Below, piece by piece: positions 26,442 to 34,752 of a stretch of DNA of 64,000 nt (positions are counted from its first letter, which is position 1; every line of letters begins with the position of its first letter). The position numbers and the translations under genes are program-made. Source of the DNA: Hydrogenophaga sp. (GTDB taxonomy: Bacteria > Pseudomonadota > Gammaproteobacteria > Burkholderiales > Burkholderiaceae_C); assembly GCA_030682835.1 (NCBI GenBank), contig JAUXNG010000005.1, positions 53,093 through 117,092 of the forward strand, given 5' to 3'. A model generated the notes under the pieces. It saw only the letters and a program-made list of their open reading frames with translations, made no database searches and was not told where the DNA came from.

Positions 26442-28040
26442 TCAGGCGCCGGGTAGCGCAGGAGCCTGAGTCGCCCGATGGGCCCGGGCCTGTGCCGCAA
26501 TCGCGTCGCGCGCATCCGGCGTCAGCCGGTCCAGGTTTTTCATCTGCATGGCCATGCGGGCGTTCTGGCGCAGCAGGGGTTCGTGGCGCATTAGGAAGTC
26601 CCAGTAGTGCGTGGTGAACGGGCAGGCCTTGGGGCCGGTGCTCTGGGCGGGGTCGAAGCGGCAGCCGCTGCAGTGGTTGCTCATGCGCTGGATGTACTTG
26701 CCTGTGGCCACGTAGGGCTTGCTGCCCAGCAGGCCGCCGTCGCCGTACTGGCTCATGCCCAGGGTGTTGGGCAGCTCCACCCATTCCACCGCGTCCACGT
26801 ACACGCTCAGGTACCAGGCATGCACGGCCTGCGGGCGCACGCCCAGCAGCAGCGCGTACAGCCCGGTGACCATGAGGCGTTGGATGTGGTGCGCGTAGCC
26901 GTGTTGCAGCGTCTGCGTGATGGCGTCTTTCAGGCAGGCCATGTCGGTCTGGCCCGTCCAGTACCAGGCGGGCAGTGGCGCCTGCGCCTCCAGCGCGTTG
27001 CGCTCCAGGTAGCCGGGCATCTGCGTCCAGTAGATGCCGCGCACGTATTCGCGCCAGCCCAGGATCTGGCGGATAAAGCCTTCCACCGCGGCCAGGGGTG
27101 CGTGCCCGCCGCGGTAAGCGGACTCGGCGGCGGCCACTACCTCGCGCGGGTTCAGCAGTTTGAGGTTGAGCGCGGCGCTCAGGTGCGAGTGGTAGAGCCA
27201 GGCTTCACCGGACCACATGGCGTCTTCATAGCGGCCGAACTGCGGCAGGCGCTGGGCGATGAAGGCGTCGAGCGCCTGCAGGGCGTCGGCCCGTGTCACT
27301 GGCCAGGCAAAGCTGTCCAGCGAACCGGGGTGGCTGGCGAAGCGCTCGTGCACCAGCGCGATGACTTCGCGGGTGATGGCGTCGGGCGGTACGCGGTGCG
27401 GCGGCGGCACGTTCTGCGGCCCCGCTTTGCCAAAGTTCTCGCGGTTGTCGGCGTCGAAGTTCCACTGGCCACCCACGGGCTGTTTGCCCTCCATCAGCAC
27501 GCCGTGTTTCTGCCGCAGTTCGCGGTACCAGTACTCCAGGCGCAGCTGCTTGCGTCCTTTGGCGTGGGCCGCGAAATCGCGCACCGTGCTGAAGAAGTGC
27601 ATGTCGTCGCGCAGCTCAAGTTCCAGACCCGTATCAGCCGCCACGCCCCGCAGGGCCTGCAGCACGCGCCAGTCGCCGGGGGCGGTCAGCACCAGCTGCT
27701 GGGGCCGCAAGGCCGCTATGGCGCGCTGCAGTTCGCCGGCCAGCGTGCCGGTGTTGGCATCGTCGTCCAGCCGCGTGTAGTGCACCGGCAGGCCGCGCGT
27801 TTGCAGCTCAGCCGCGAAGTGCCGCATGGCGCTTAGGAAAAGGGCGATGCGTTGCTGTGCCGACCACACATGGGTGGATTCCTCGGTCACCTCGGCCATC
27901 CACGCCACGTCCTGCTCGGGGTCGAGGTCTTGCAGAGCGGAAGAGGCGGCGTCGAGCTGGTCGCCCAGCACGACCACCAGGCGGCGGATGGGGGCGGCGG
28001 GCAGGGGGTTGCGCATCGGAGCGGGCATCGGTTCACGCAT
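26442..28040 (-). CDS. phrB: FeS-containing cryptochrome/(6-4) photolyase-related protein
   Basis: This 532-residue protein belongs to the FeS-BCP (PhrB/CryB) photolyase group. Four cysteines are at residues 369, 457, 460 and 473. Their spacing equals that of the [4Fe-4S] ligands I recall for Agrobacterium PhrB (350, 438, 441, 454). HHIQRLM and YVDAVEWVELPNTLGMSQY are family blocks of the FAD site, and the N-terminal LVVVLGDQLD is the antenna domain. Its known chemistry is light-driven repair of (6-4) photoproducts. The first ATG at 28040 lies inside the stop region of a DUF2256 gene (ATGCGTGA); ATGs 4 and 8 codons later are alternatives. Confidence 0.9.
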   Translation of the reverse strand: MREPMPAPMRNPLPAAPIRRLVVVLGDQLDAASSALQDLDPEQDVAWMAEVTEESTHVWSAQQRIALFLSAMRHFAAELQTRGLPVHYTRLDDDANTGTLAGELQRAIAALRPQQLVLTAPGDWRVLQALRGVAADTGLELELRDDMHFFSTVRDFAAHAKGRKQLRLEYWYRELRQKHGVLMEGKQPVGGQWNFDADNRENFGKAGPQNVPPPHRVPPDAITREVIALVHERFASHPGSLDSFAWPVTRADALQALDAFIAQRLPQFGRYEDAMWSGEAWLYHSHLSAALNLKLLNPREVVAAAESAYRGGHAPLAAVEGFIRQILGWREYVRGIYWTQMPGYLERNALEAQAPLPAWYWTGQTDMACLKDAITQTLQHGYAHHIQRLMVTGLYALLLGVRPQAVHAWYLSVYVDAVEWVELPNTLGMSQYGDGGLLGSKPYVATGKYIQRMSNHCSGCRFDPAQSTGPKACPFTTHYWDFLMRHEPLLRQNARMAMQMKNLDRLTPDARDAIAAQARAHRATQAPALPGA

Positions 28041-28200
28041 CGGAGGGGCGGCTTTTCTTCTGGCGGCGGCAGGCCTCGGAGCAGACCTTCACCTCGTCCC
28101 AGTTCTTCGCCCAGGCCTTGCGCCAGCTCATGGGCCGGCCGCAGACCGTGCAGGGTTTGCTGGGCAGGTGGGCCTTGTTGCCCTTGAAGTCAGATGGCAT
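28033..28200 (-). CDS. DUF2256 small zinc-ribbon-like protein
   Basis: This 55-residue basic protein contains KPCTVCGRPMSWRKAWAKNW, then VKVCSEACRRQKK, with four cysteines arranged as two CxxC/CxxxC pairs. This is the DUF2256 family, small proteins often encoded beside photolyase/cryptochrome genes. Its stop codon overlaps the photolyase start by eight bases (ATGCGTGA), so the two are probably translated together. The function is unknown. A metal-binding accessory role for the photolyase or its cofactor is a guess from gene order. Confidence 0.88.
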   Translation of the reverse strand: MPSDFKGNKAHLPSKPCTVCGRPMSWRKAWAKNWDEVKVCSEACRRQKKSRPSDA

Positions 28201-28262
28201 GGCGGGGTTCTACCGCAAACCCCATTCCACAGCGGCGCGCACGGTTGTGCTGCCTGCACGGA

Positions 28263-30215
28263 TCAGCCCAGTGCGCGAGCGATCTTGTGGCGCTTCACGG
28301 TGGGGCGTGGCACCTGCTGCGGCAGGTGATCGAACCAGCGGCGCACGTCGTCTTCCACGCACAGGCCGTGCATGTAGTTGTAGATCGCCTTGCGCAGGCC
28401 CTGACCGAGCGCGTCGTGGTCGGTGCCGGTCGGGTCGATGAAGCCGATGTCGTTCTTGGCAAAGCTCACCGGCGGCAGCGGGATGAGTTCGATGCCGTAG
28501 GCCTTCGGGTCCATGCCCACGGGTGAGTGCACGGTGCAGCTGAACCGGTGGAAGAAACCGCTCTGGATGCAGCCGTTCTCGAACAGCTGGCGCACGTATT
28601 CGAGCGCGTCCACCGTGTCCTGTAGCGTCTGCGTGGGGAAGCCGTACATCAGGTAGGCATGCACCAGAATGCCGGCGTCTGAGAATCCCTTGGTGACGCG
28701 CGCCACCTGTTCCACGCTCACGCCCTTCTTCATCAGCGTGAGCAGGCGGTCGCTGGCCACTTCCAGGCCGCCGCTCATGGCGATGCAGCCGCTTTGCGCC
28801 AGCAGCTCGGCCAGTTCGGGGGTGAAGGTTTTCTCGAACCGGATGTTGCCCCACCACGAGATATTGAGCTGGCGGCGGATCAGCTCCTCGGCCAGCGCCT
28901 TCAGGGCCTTGGGTGGTGCGGCTTCGTCCACGAAGTGAAAGCCGGTCTGCCCGGTCTCGTTCACGATCTGTTCGATGCGGTCGGCCAGCTTCTCGGCGGT
29001 GGCCGTTTCGTAGCGGCCGATGTAGTCCAGGCTCACGTCGCAGAAGCTGCACTTCTTCCAGTAGCAGCCGTGCGCCACCGTGAGCTTGTTCCAGCGCCCG
29101 TCGCTCCACAGGCGGTGCATGGGGTTGAGCATGTCGAGCAGGCTCAGGTAGCGGTCCAGCGGCAGGCCGTCCCAGGTGGCGGTGCCCACGTCTTCAAAGG
29201 GAACGTCTGGCTCAGCCAGATTGATGTAGCGCACGGTTCCCGCATTCACTCCCTCCCCCTCTGGGGGCGGGTTGGGGTGGGGGCCTCCCCGCTCCAGCAC
29301 AAACGTCCTCTGCAAGCGCTGCTGCCCGCGCCGCCCCTGCAGGTGCTCGATGAGCGAGAGCAGCGGGCGCTCGCCGGCGTCCAGCGTCACGTAATCCACA
29401 AAGTCGAACACGCGCGGGTCGCTCAGCTCGCGCAGCTCGGTGTTCACGAAGCCGCCGCCCAGCGCCAGGTGAATAGCCGGGTGGTGGGCCTTGAGCGTCT
29501 GGGCGATGCGAAAGGCGGCGTAGACAGAACCGGGAAACGGCACCGATAACAAGACCAGGGTGGGCTGGTGCTGCTCGATGGCCGCCAGGGTGAGTTGCTG
29601 CAGCAGCTCGTCCACCAGCGTGGGCGGCGCGGCCAGGGCAGCGGCCAGCGGGTCGAAGCTGGGCTGGCTGCTGGCCAGCGACTCGGCATAGCGCACGAAC
29701 TCGAAGCGTTCGTCCACCGCGTCGCGCAGCACGTCAGCCAGGTCGTTCAGGTACAGGGTGCAGAGGTGGCGCGCCTTGTCCTGCACGCCCAGCGCGCCGA
29801 AGGCCCAGGCCAGCGGGTCGCCGCTGCCGTCGTCCACATACGCGTCCAGCGCGGCGAAGCGCGGGCCTTCGGGTAGCAGGCCGCGCGCGGCGATGCGGTA
29901 GGCCAGCGTCGAGTCGCGCCCCTGCAGGTGGGCGATGACGGGGCCGATGGTGCTGCGGTAAGCGTCAACCTGGTCCAGGAAGCTGTGCACGCTGGCGCTG
30001 CGTTCGGCCTCGGGCAGCGCGAGCGCCCGCTCGCGCACCTGCTGCAGGCCGCCGGGCGTGAACAGCTTGAGCACCAGCGCCAGCGCCAGATCGGCCTGCG
30101 CCGCGGTGATGCCACGCGAGCGCAGGAAGCCCGTGAGGTAGGCGGTGGACGGGTAGGGCGTGTTGAGCTGCGTCATCGGCGGGATGAGGCTCAGCACGCG
30201 GACATCGGTGGTCAT
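28263..30215 (-). CDS. B12-binding-domain radical SAM protein
   Basis: This 650-residue protein has a cobalamin-binding-like N-terminal part (about residues 1-290, with TLVLLSVPFPGSVYAAFRIAQTLKAHHP and LGGGFVNTEL). A radical SAM domain follows, whose cluster motif CYWKKCSFCD (Cys384, 389, 392) is CX4CX2C rather than the usual CX3CX2C. The start ATG follows the family opening VRVLSLIPPMTQLNTPYPSTAY. Residues about 310-323 (GGPHPNPPPEGEG) are a repeat-derived insertion within the linker. The substrate is unknown; no peptide precursor or partner enzyme is beside it. Confidence 0.85.
   Translation of the reverse strand: MTTDVRVLSLIPPMTQLNTPYPSTAYLTGFLRSRGITAAQADLALALVLKLFTPGGLQQVRERALALPEAERSASVHSFLDQVDAYRSTIGPVIAHLQGRDSTLAYRIAARGLLPEGPRFAALDAYVDDGSGDPLAWAFGALGVQDKARHLCTLYLNDLADVLRDAVDERFEFVRYAESLASSQPSFDPLAAALAAPPTLVDELLQQLTLAAIEQHQPTLVLLSVPFPGSVYAAFRIAQTLKAHHPAIHLALGGGFVNTELRELSDPRVFDFVDYVTLDAGERPLLSLIEHLQGRRGQQRLQRTFVLERGGPHPNPPPEGEGVNAGTVRYINLAEPDVPFEDVGTATWDGLPLDRYLSLLDMLNPMHRLWSDGRWNKLTVAHGCYWKKCSFCDVSLDYIGRYETATAEKLADRIEQIVNETGQTGFHFVDEAAPPKALKALAEELIRRQLNISWWGNIRFEKTFTPELAELLAQSGCIAMSGGLEVASDRLLTLMKKGVSVEQVARVTKGFSDAGILVHAYLMYGFPTQTLQDTVDALEYVRQLFENGCIQSGFFHRFSCTVHSPVGMDPKAYGIELIPLPPVSFAKNDIGFIDPTGTDHDALGQGLRKAIYNYMHGLCVEDDVRRWFDHLPQQVPRPTVKRHKIARALG
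29249..29291. repeat. Repeat-derived in-frame insertion (PHPNPPPEGEG element)
   Basis: The stretch CTCCCCCTCTGGGGGCGGG followed by a TTGGGGTGGGGG run has a small inverted repeat (CCCCCTC/GGGGGC). On the minus strand it translates as HPNPPPEGEG. I recall this peptide as a recurrent insert in proteobacterial proteins, from an intergenic repeat. Here it sits within the radical SAM coding sequence and keeps the frame. Confidence 0.6.
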
Positions 30216-30302
30216 GCGGGCGGGGGCTTGAAGGAAGCGGAGAAGCTTAGCCGATTGCCCCGGAGCGCAACAGGTGGATGCGGGGTGGCGGGGATGGTGA
30301 AA

Positions 30303-30330
30303 GGGCTTCGACGGGCTCAGCCCGAACGGG
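30303..30330. repeat. Extragenic repeat (TTCGGGCTGAGC family), copy 2, single arm
   Basis: CTTCGACGGGCTCAGCCCGA followed by ACGG is one arm of the family, in inverse orientation. I do not see a matching second arm close by, so this is a half-element. Confidence 0.65.
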
Positions 30331-30436
30331 GGTGTGGGTCGGTTTGATGGATACGTGGTTTGGGCTGAAGGGAAGTTTGAGTCGGCTGGACTGCTGGAGT
30401 GCTGGAGTGGCTGGAACGGTTGGATGGGTTGTTTCC

Positions 30437-30511
30437 CCGTTCGCCCTGAGCTTGTCGAAGGGCTCACGCGGAGGGTGGGGTGAAGGCTTCGAAAGGCTCA
30501 GCCCGAACGGG
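30437..30511. repeat. Extragenic inverted repeat (TTCGGGCTGAGC family), copy 3
   Basis: Arm one is CCGTTCGCCCTGAGCTTGTC plus GAAGG. Arm two, GGCTTCGAAAGGCTCAGCCC plus GAACGG, lies 20 bases on. Together they can form a long stem. Confidence 0.75.
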
Positions 30512-30629
30512 TGGGTGGGTCGGCTTGGGCGGTTGGACGGGTCTGCCAGAACAGGCAGGCCGCCCCGGCACTGCGGCGGTTGAGCCACTCACTCACCGGC
30601 GTGCATGCCCCTACCCAGAGATGCCGCTG

Positions 30630-30702
30630 AACGGGCTCCGCCCGGCCGCAGGCGTCGCCCCCTTTTGGGGGGTGACGCGCACAGCGCGGCGCGGGGGGGG
30701 TC
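30630..30702. repeat. CCCCTTTTGGGG-type extragenic repeat, copy 1
   Basis: GGGCTCCGCCCGG is followed by GTCGCCCCCTTTTGGGGGG and then GCGCACAGCGCGGCGCGGGG. The C-run/G-run inverted repeat followed by a CGCGG...GGGG tail matches a second intergenic repeat type that also occurs at 55604-55670. It lies at the 3' end of sdaA and could end transcription. Confidence 0.5.
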
Positions 30703-32089
30703 AACACTCAACGATGTTCACCGCCAGCCCGCCGCGCGAGGTTTCCTTGTATTTGGTCTTCATGTCGGCGCCGGTCTCGCGCATGGTCTTGATGACCTGG
30801 TCGAGGCTCACAAAATGTGTGCCGTCGCCGCGCAGCGCCATGCGGGCGGCGTTGATGGCCTTTACCGACGCAATGGCGTTGCGCTCGATGCAGGGAATCT
30901 GCACCAGGCCGCCCACGGGGTCGCAGGTGAGGCCCAGGTGGTGTTCCATGCCGATCTCGGCCGCGTTTTCCACCTGTTCGGGCGTGCCGCCGAGCACGGC
31001 GCACAGTGCGCCCGCCGCCATGGAGCAGGCCACGCCCACCTCGCCCTGGCAGCCCACTTCGGCGCCGCTGAGGCTGGCATTCTCTTTGTAGAGGATGCCG
31101 ATGGCGGCGGCCGTGAGCAGGAAGTCGACCACGCCCTCGTCGGTCGCACCCGGCACGAAGCGCCGGTAGTAATGCAGCACCGCCGGCACGATGCCGGCGG
31201 CGCCGTTGGTGGGAGCGGTCACCACGCGGCCACCGGCTGCGTTTTCCTCGTTCACCGCGAGCGCGTAGAGGTTCACCCAGTCGAGCACAGCCAGCGGGTC
31301 CGTCAGCGCCTTCTCGGGGTTGGCGGTGAGGTCGCGGAACAGTTGCGGCGCGCGCCGTTTCACCTTGAAGGCGCCAGGCAGCAGGCCCTCGGCCGCGCAG
31401 CCGCGCTGCACACAGGCCTGCATCACGTCCCAGATGCGCAGCAGCCCGGCGTGCACCTCGTCAGCGGTGCGCCAGTGTGCTTCGTTCGCGCGCATCACGC
31501 CGGCAATGCTCAGGCCGTGTTCGCGGCAGCGCTGCAGCAGCTCGTCGCCCGAACGGAAGGGAATGGGCAGCTGCGTGGTGTCGGGCGCAATGGCTTTCTG
31601 ACGTTCGCCATCGGCCGCCACGTTTTCGCTCACCACGAAGCCGCCACCCACCGAGTAGTAGGTGCGCTCGGCCAGCACGTCGCCCGCCGCGTCCCATGCG
31701 GAGAGGCGCATGCCATTGGCGTGAAAGGGCAGGGGCTGGCGGGAGAACGACAGGTCTTCGCGTTCGTTCCAGGGAACAGCGTGTTCGCCCATCAGCTCGA
31801 TGCGCCCCTGATGCCGGATGGCCGCCACGGTGGCGTCCACCGCGTCGATGGGCACGGTGTCCGGCTCGAAGCCGCACAGGCCCAGCAGCACCGCCTTGTC
31901 GCTGCCGTGTCCCTTGCCGGTGGCGCCCAGCGAGCCGTGCAGGTCGCATTGCACCCGCGCCACGCGGGCCAGCAGGCCCTGGGCCTGCAGCCCGGTCACG
32001 AACAGCCGGGCCGCCCGCATGGGCCCTACCGTGTGCGAACTGCTGGGACCGATGCCGATCTTGAACAGGTCAAAGGCGGAAACGGCCAT
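30701..32089 (-). CDS. sdaA: L-serine ammonia-lyase, iron-sulfur type
   Basis: This 462-residue protein starts [20 protein letters not shown] and continues VGPMRAA, the classic N-terminus of bacterial L-serine dehydratases. Cluster cysteines are in [12 protein letters not shown] and [16 protein letters not shown]. It deaminates serine to pyruvate plus ammonia. The ATG has an AGGAGG in front; the frame extends upstream into dadA without family pattern. It follows dadA with 16 bp between, so both genes are behind the glycine riboswitch at 33434-33626. In that setting it would remove serine made from excess glycine. Confidence 0.95.
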   Translation of the reverse strand: MAVSAFDLFKIGIGPSSSHTVGPMRAARLFVTGLQAQGLLARVARVQCDLHGSLGATGKGHGSDKAVLLGLCGFEPDTVPIDAVDATVAAIRHQGRIELMGEHAVPWNEREDLSFSRQPLPFHANGMRLSAWDAAGDVLAERTYYSVGGGFVVSENVAADGERQKAIAPDTTQLPIPFRSGDELLQRCREHGLSIAGVMRANEAHWRTADEVHAGLLRIWDVMQACVQRGCAAEGLLPGAFKVKRRAPQLFRDLTANPEKALTDPLAVLDWVNLYALAVNEENAAGGRVVTAPTNGAAGIVPAVLHYYRRFVPGATDEGVVDFLLTAAAIGILYKENASLSGAEVGCQGEVGVACSMAAGALCAVLGGTPEQVENAAEIGMEHHLGLTCDPVGGLVQIPCIERNAIASVKAINAARMALRGDGTHFVSLDQVIKTMRETGADMKTKYKETSRGGLAVNIVEC

Positions 32090-32105
32090 GGTGCCTCCTG
32101 AGGTG

Positions 32106-33359
32106 TCAGACAGCGGGCGCCGGCATGGGCACGCGCACGTGGCGCCGCTGTTGTTCCCACTGTGCCACATGGCTGGCGAGCTGGTGGGCCGTGATGGCCG
32201 ACAGCGTCCACCCGAGGTGGCCGTGGCCGGTGTTGTAGAACACGTTGGCTTTTCTGCCGGCGCCCACGCGCGGCAGCATGCTCGGCATCATGGGCCGCAG
32301 GCCGGCCCAGGGTTCCACGCGGCGCGTGCTCACGCCGGGGAAGCATTGATTCACCCAGTTCACTAGCGGGCGGATGCGGTCGGCGCGGATGTCGAGGTTG
32401 AAGCCGTTGAACTCGGCCGTGCCGGCGACGCGGAAACGGTCGGCACCCAGGCGGCTGGTGACGAGCTTCGTTTCGTCGTCCAGCAGGCTCACGTGCGGCG
32501 CGGCGGCCTGGCTCTGCTCGTCGTTCAGCATCACGGTGATGGAATAGCCTTTCACCGGGTACACGTTGAGGCGGTCGCCCAGCTGCGCACCCAGCGCGCG
32601 GCTGTGCACGCCGGCGCTCACCACCACGGCGTCGGCGGTCAGCACCTCGCCGCTGGCCAGCGTCACCAGTGCGAGCTGCCCGTCGCTTTCCACGCGCGTC
32701 ACGGCCTGGCCGGTCAGCAGCTTTACGCCCAAGCGTTCGCAGGCCAGGCTGAGGCCGTGGGTGAACTTGTGGATGTCGCCCGTGCTGTCGCTCTCGGTGA
32801 AGTAGCCGCCGTAGTACTGGCCGTTCAGCGTGGGCTCGATGGCGCGCATTTCGTCGGGCGTCACCGCCCGGCGGGGCAGGCCGCCTTCGGCCAGCAGTCC
32901 GGACACCTTGCCCGCGTGGTCAAAGCCGGCCTTGTCGCGGTAGATGTGCAGAATGCCCTTTTCCTTCAGGTCGAAGTCGATGCCCTCTTGCGCGGCCCAG
33001 CCAAACAGGTGCTCGCGCGCGGCCACCGCCAGGCGGGCCGTGGCCACGGTGTTGTCGCGGTACTTCGGGATGTTGGCCATGAACTCGGCGAACCAGCTCA
33101 GCTTGTGCCAGCTGGGCTTGGGGTTCACCAGCAGCGGTGCGTCGGCCTTGAGCATCCACTTGATGCCCTTCATGAGGGTGGACGGGTGCGTCCACACCTC
33201 GGCGTTGGAAGCCGAGAGCTGGCCACCGTTGGCGTGGCTGGTTTCCATGCCCGCGTAGCGGTGCTTCTCGATCAGGGTGATCCGGTGGCCCTGGCGGGCG
33301 AGGGAATACGCGCTGGTGACGCCGGTGATACCGCCGCCGATGACGATGAGGTGTGCCAT
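32106..33359 (-). CDS. dadA: D-amino-acid dehydrogenase DadA-like FAD enzyme
   Basis: This 417-residue protein has the FAD-binding [18 protein letters not shown] at the N-terminus, then [18 protein letters not shown] and [19 protein letters not shown], the DadA-family blocks. Such enzymes oxidise D-amino acids to 2-oxoacids and pass electrons to the quinone pool at the inner membrane. The gene is the first behind a tandem glycine riboswitch, which suggests that it handles glycine or that glycine signals its need. Some family members act as glycine or sarcosine oxidases, but the sequence does not decide this. sdaA follows closely. Confidence 0.88.
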   Translation of the reverse strand: MAHLIVIGGGITGVTSAYSLARQGHRITLIEKHRYAGMETSHANGGQLSASNAEVWTHPSTLMKGIKWMLKADAPLLVNPKPSWHKLSWFAEFMANIPKYRDNTVATARLAVAAREHLFGWAAQEGIDFDLKEKGILHIYRDKAGFDHAGKVSGLLAEGGLPRRAVTPDEMRAIEPTLNGQYYGGYFTESDSTGDIHKFTHGLSLACERLGVKLLTGQAVTRVESDGQLALVTLASGEVLTADAVVVSAGVHSRALGAQLGDRLNVYPVKGYSITVMLNDEQSQAAAPHVSLLDDETKLVTSRLGADRFRVAGTAEFNGFNLDIRADRIRPLVNWVNQCFPGVSTRRVEPWAGLRPMMPSMLPRVGAGRKANVFYNTGHGHLGWTLSAITAHQLASHVAQWEQQRRHVRVPMPAPAV

Positions 33360-33404
33360 GTGAATCTCTTTTTCTGCAAGTCGTCAAACAAGGAAGGGCA
33401 CGGC

Positions 33405-33421
33405 CCGCACACCGTGTGCGG
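33405..33421 (-). promoter_or_regulatory. Hairpin in dadA riboswitch expression platform
   Basis: CCGCACA and TGTGCGG, separated by CGG on the minus strand, form a perfect 7-bp stem between the second aptamer and the dadA ribosome-binding site. It could switch with the aptamer P1 helix. The T content downstream is modest. Confidence 0.4.
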
Positions 33422-33433
33422 ACACATGACCCC

Positions 33434-33626
33434 CTCTGTTTGGAACCTGAGAGATTCACCATCCCGTGGGGAATGGCTTGCTCCTGCGGTGGGCCGGGAG
33501 ACGAATCCCGGCCACTCTTCAGAGTTTTGATGCGTGTTGATCGGTCCTTTTGCCTGAGAGTTTCCGGGGCGGTTGCTCCTTCGGCGCCGGCTCCTCCCTC
33601 GGTGGGTGGTCCGGTCTCTCCCGATC
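33434..33626 (-). ncRNA. Tandem glycine riboswitch upstream of dadA-sdaA
   Basis: Both aptamers are visible on the minus strand. Aptamer 1 has GGGAGAGACC, GCCGAAGGAGCAA and CTCTCAGGCAAAAGGAC; its P1 is GATCGG/CCGATC. Aptamer 2 has ACCGCAGGAGCAAGCC and ATCTCTCAGG, closed by CTCTG/CAGAG. A short linker joins them, as in the standard gcvT-type motif. It lies 75 bp before dadA. In most known cases this riboswitch turns on expression when glycine is high. Confidence 0.92.
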
Positions 33627-33691
33627 GACGGGTGTGAGTTTAAGTGCTTTGCTTCAGGGCATCCACGCGAACGTCAATGGTTGACCTGAAT

Positions 33692-34708
33692 TCACTGAGC
33701 TGCCTGGGCTTGCAAGTCGATGCTCTTGGCGATGGCGCGGTAGCGCTCGGTCTCCTGCTTGAACAGCTTGGCCAGTTCGGCGGGGTTGCGCGGGCTCATG
33801 ACGTTGTTGCCGGTGGCTTCGATGGACTTGCGGACATCGGGGTTCTGCAAGGCCGTGTAGAAGGCTTGGCTCAGGCGCTGAACCACGGCATCGGGGGTGT
33901 CCTTGTGGACCTGAACGCCAGCCCATACCTCGAATTCCAGGGCTTCCAGACCCGGCATGGTGGCCAGGGCCGGGTACTGGCTGAACAGGGGGTGGGTCTG
34001 CCTGGCGGTCACGCCCAGGCCGCGGACCTTGCCTTCGTTGATGGTCTGCATGATGCTGCCGGCCATGGGCAGGAAGGCCATGTCGATCTGCCCGCCCATC
34101 AGGTCGGTCAGGACCGGCGCGATGCCCCGGTACGGCACATGGGTGAGCGGGATGCGCGCGTCTTGCGACAGCTTTTCACCGATGAGGTGGTAGAGCGAGC
34201 CGACGCCCACGCTGCCATACGACAGGGGCCTGCCGGTGGATTTCTTGGCCAGGGCAATCAGTTCGCTCACGCTGTTGACGCCCAGGTTGCTGCGCACGGC
34301 CAGGATGGTGCTGGTGGACGAGAGGTAGGCGACCAGCTTCATGTCCTCGGTCTTGTAGCGCGCACCCTGCACCGCGAGAGGCGAGAGGATCAGCTCCATG
34401 GGCGACCCCAGGATGACGGTGTGCCCGTCGGCGGGTGCGGACAAGGCCCGGGTCACACCGATCGTGCCGCTGGCGCCCCCGATGTTTTCCACAATGATGT
34501 TCTGCCCCACGTTCTGACTGGCCAGCGTTTGTACCTGCCGGGCAATGTGGTCCGAAGGGCCGCCCGCCGGGTAGGGCACGACCATGGTGATGGGCTTGGC
34601 GGGGAAGGTCTGCGCGTGGGCGGTGGTGACCGTGGCGGTGGTCATCAGGCCGATGGCGGCGAGGCTGGCACCTGCGACAAGCGTCTGGATGCGGATGCGT
34701 GCGTTCAT
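33692..34708 (-). CDS. Bug-family (TctC-like) periplasmic solute-binding protein
   Basis: This 338-residue protein has a signal peptide (RIQTLVAGASLAAIGLMTTATVTTAHA in outline) and a Bug-type mature start, FPAKPITMVVPYPAGGPSDHIARQ. The GGASGTIGVT block and VPYRGIAPVLTDLMGGQIDMAF are family-typical. The ATG has GGAGACAAACCC upstream. It follows an M20 amidohydrolase gene by 44 bp on the same strand, and a divergent LysR gene lies beyond that. A likely scheme is binding of an N-acyl amino acid or an aromatic amide that the amidohydrolase cleaves. No tctAB genes are nearby. Confidence 0.9.
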   Translation of the reverse strand: MNARIRIQTLVAGASLAAIGLMTTATVTTAHAQTFPAKPITMVVPYPAGGPSDHIARQVQTLASQNVGQNIIVENIGGASGTIGVTRALSAPADGHTVILGSPMELILSPLAVQGARYKTEDMKLVAYLSSTSTILAVRSNLGVNSVSELIALAKKSTGRPLSYGSVGVGSLYHLIGEKLSQDARIPLTHVPYRGIAPVLTDLMGGQIDMAFLPMAGSIMQTINEGKVRGLGVTARQTHPLFSQYPALATMPGLEALEFEVWAGVQVHKDTPDAVVQRLSQAFYTALQNPDVRKSIEATGNNVMSPRNPAELAKLFKQETERYRAIAKSIDLQAQAAQ

Positions 34709-34752
34709 GGGTTTGTCTCCTCGGGTGGGTCCCGTTGTGGTGGGGGGAAGGT

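Larger units (their letters stand above)
30216..30700. other. 485-bp gene-free, repeat-rich region
   Basis: No gene is recognisable between the radical SAM and sdaA genes. The region holds two copies of the TTCGGGCTGAGC-type inverted repeat, a run of degenerate CTGGAGTG units around 30385-30415, and one CCCCTTTTGGGG-type element near its right end. Open frames across it are produced by these repeats. Confidence 0.6.

Noticed and set aside
30216..30467. Upstream extension of the radical SAM open frame by more than 80 codons
   Set aside because: The extra residues come from extragenic repeats and lack family similarity. The ATG at 30215 gives the natural start.
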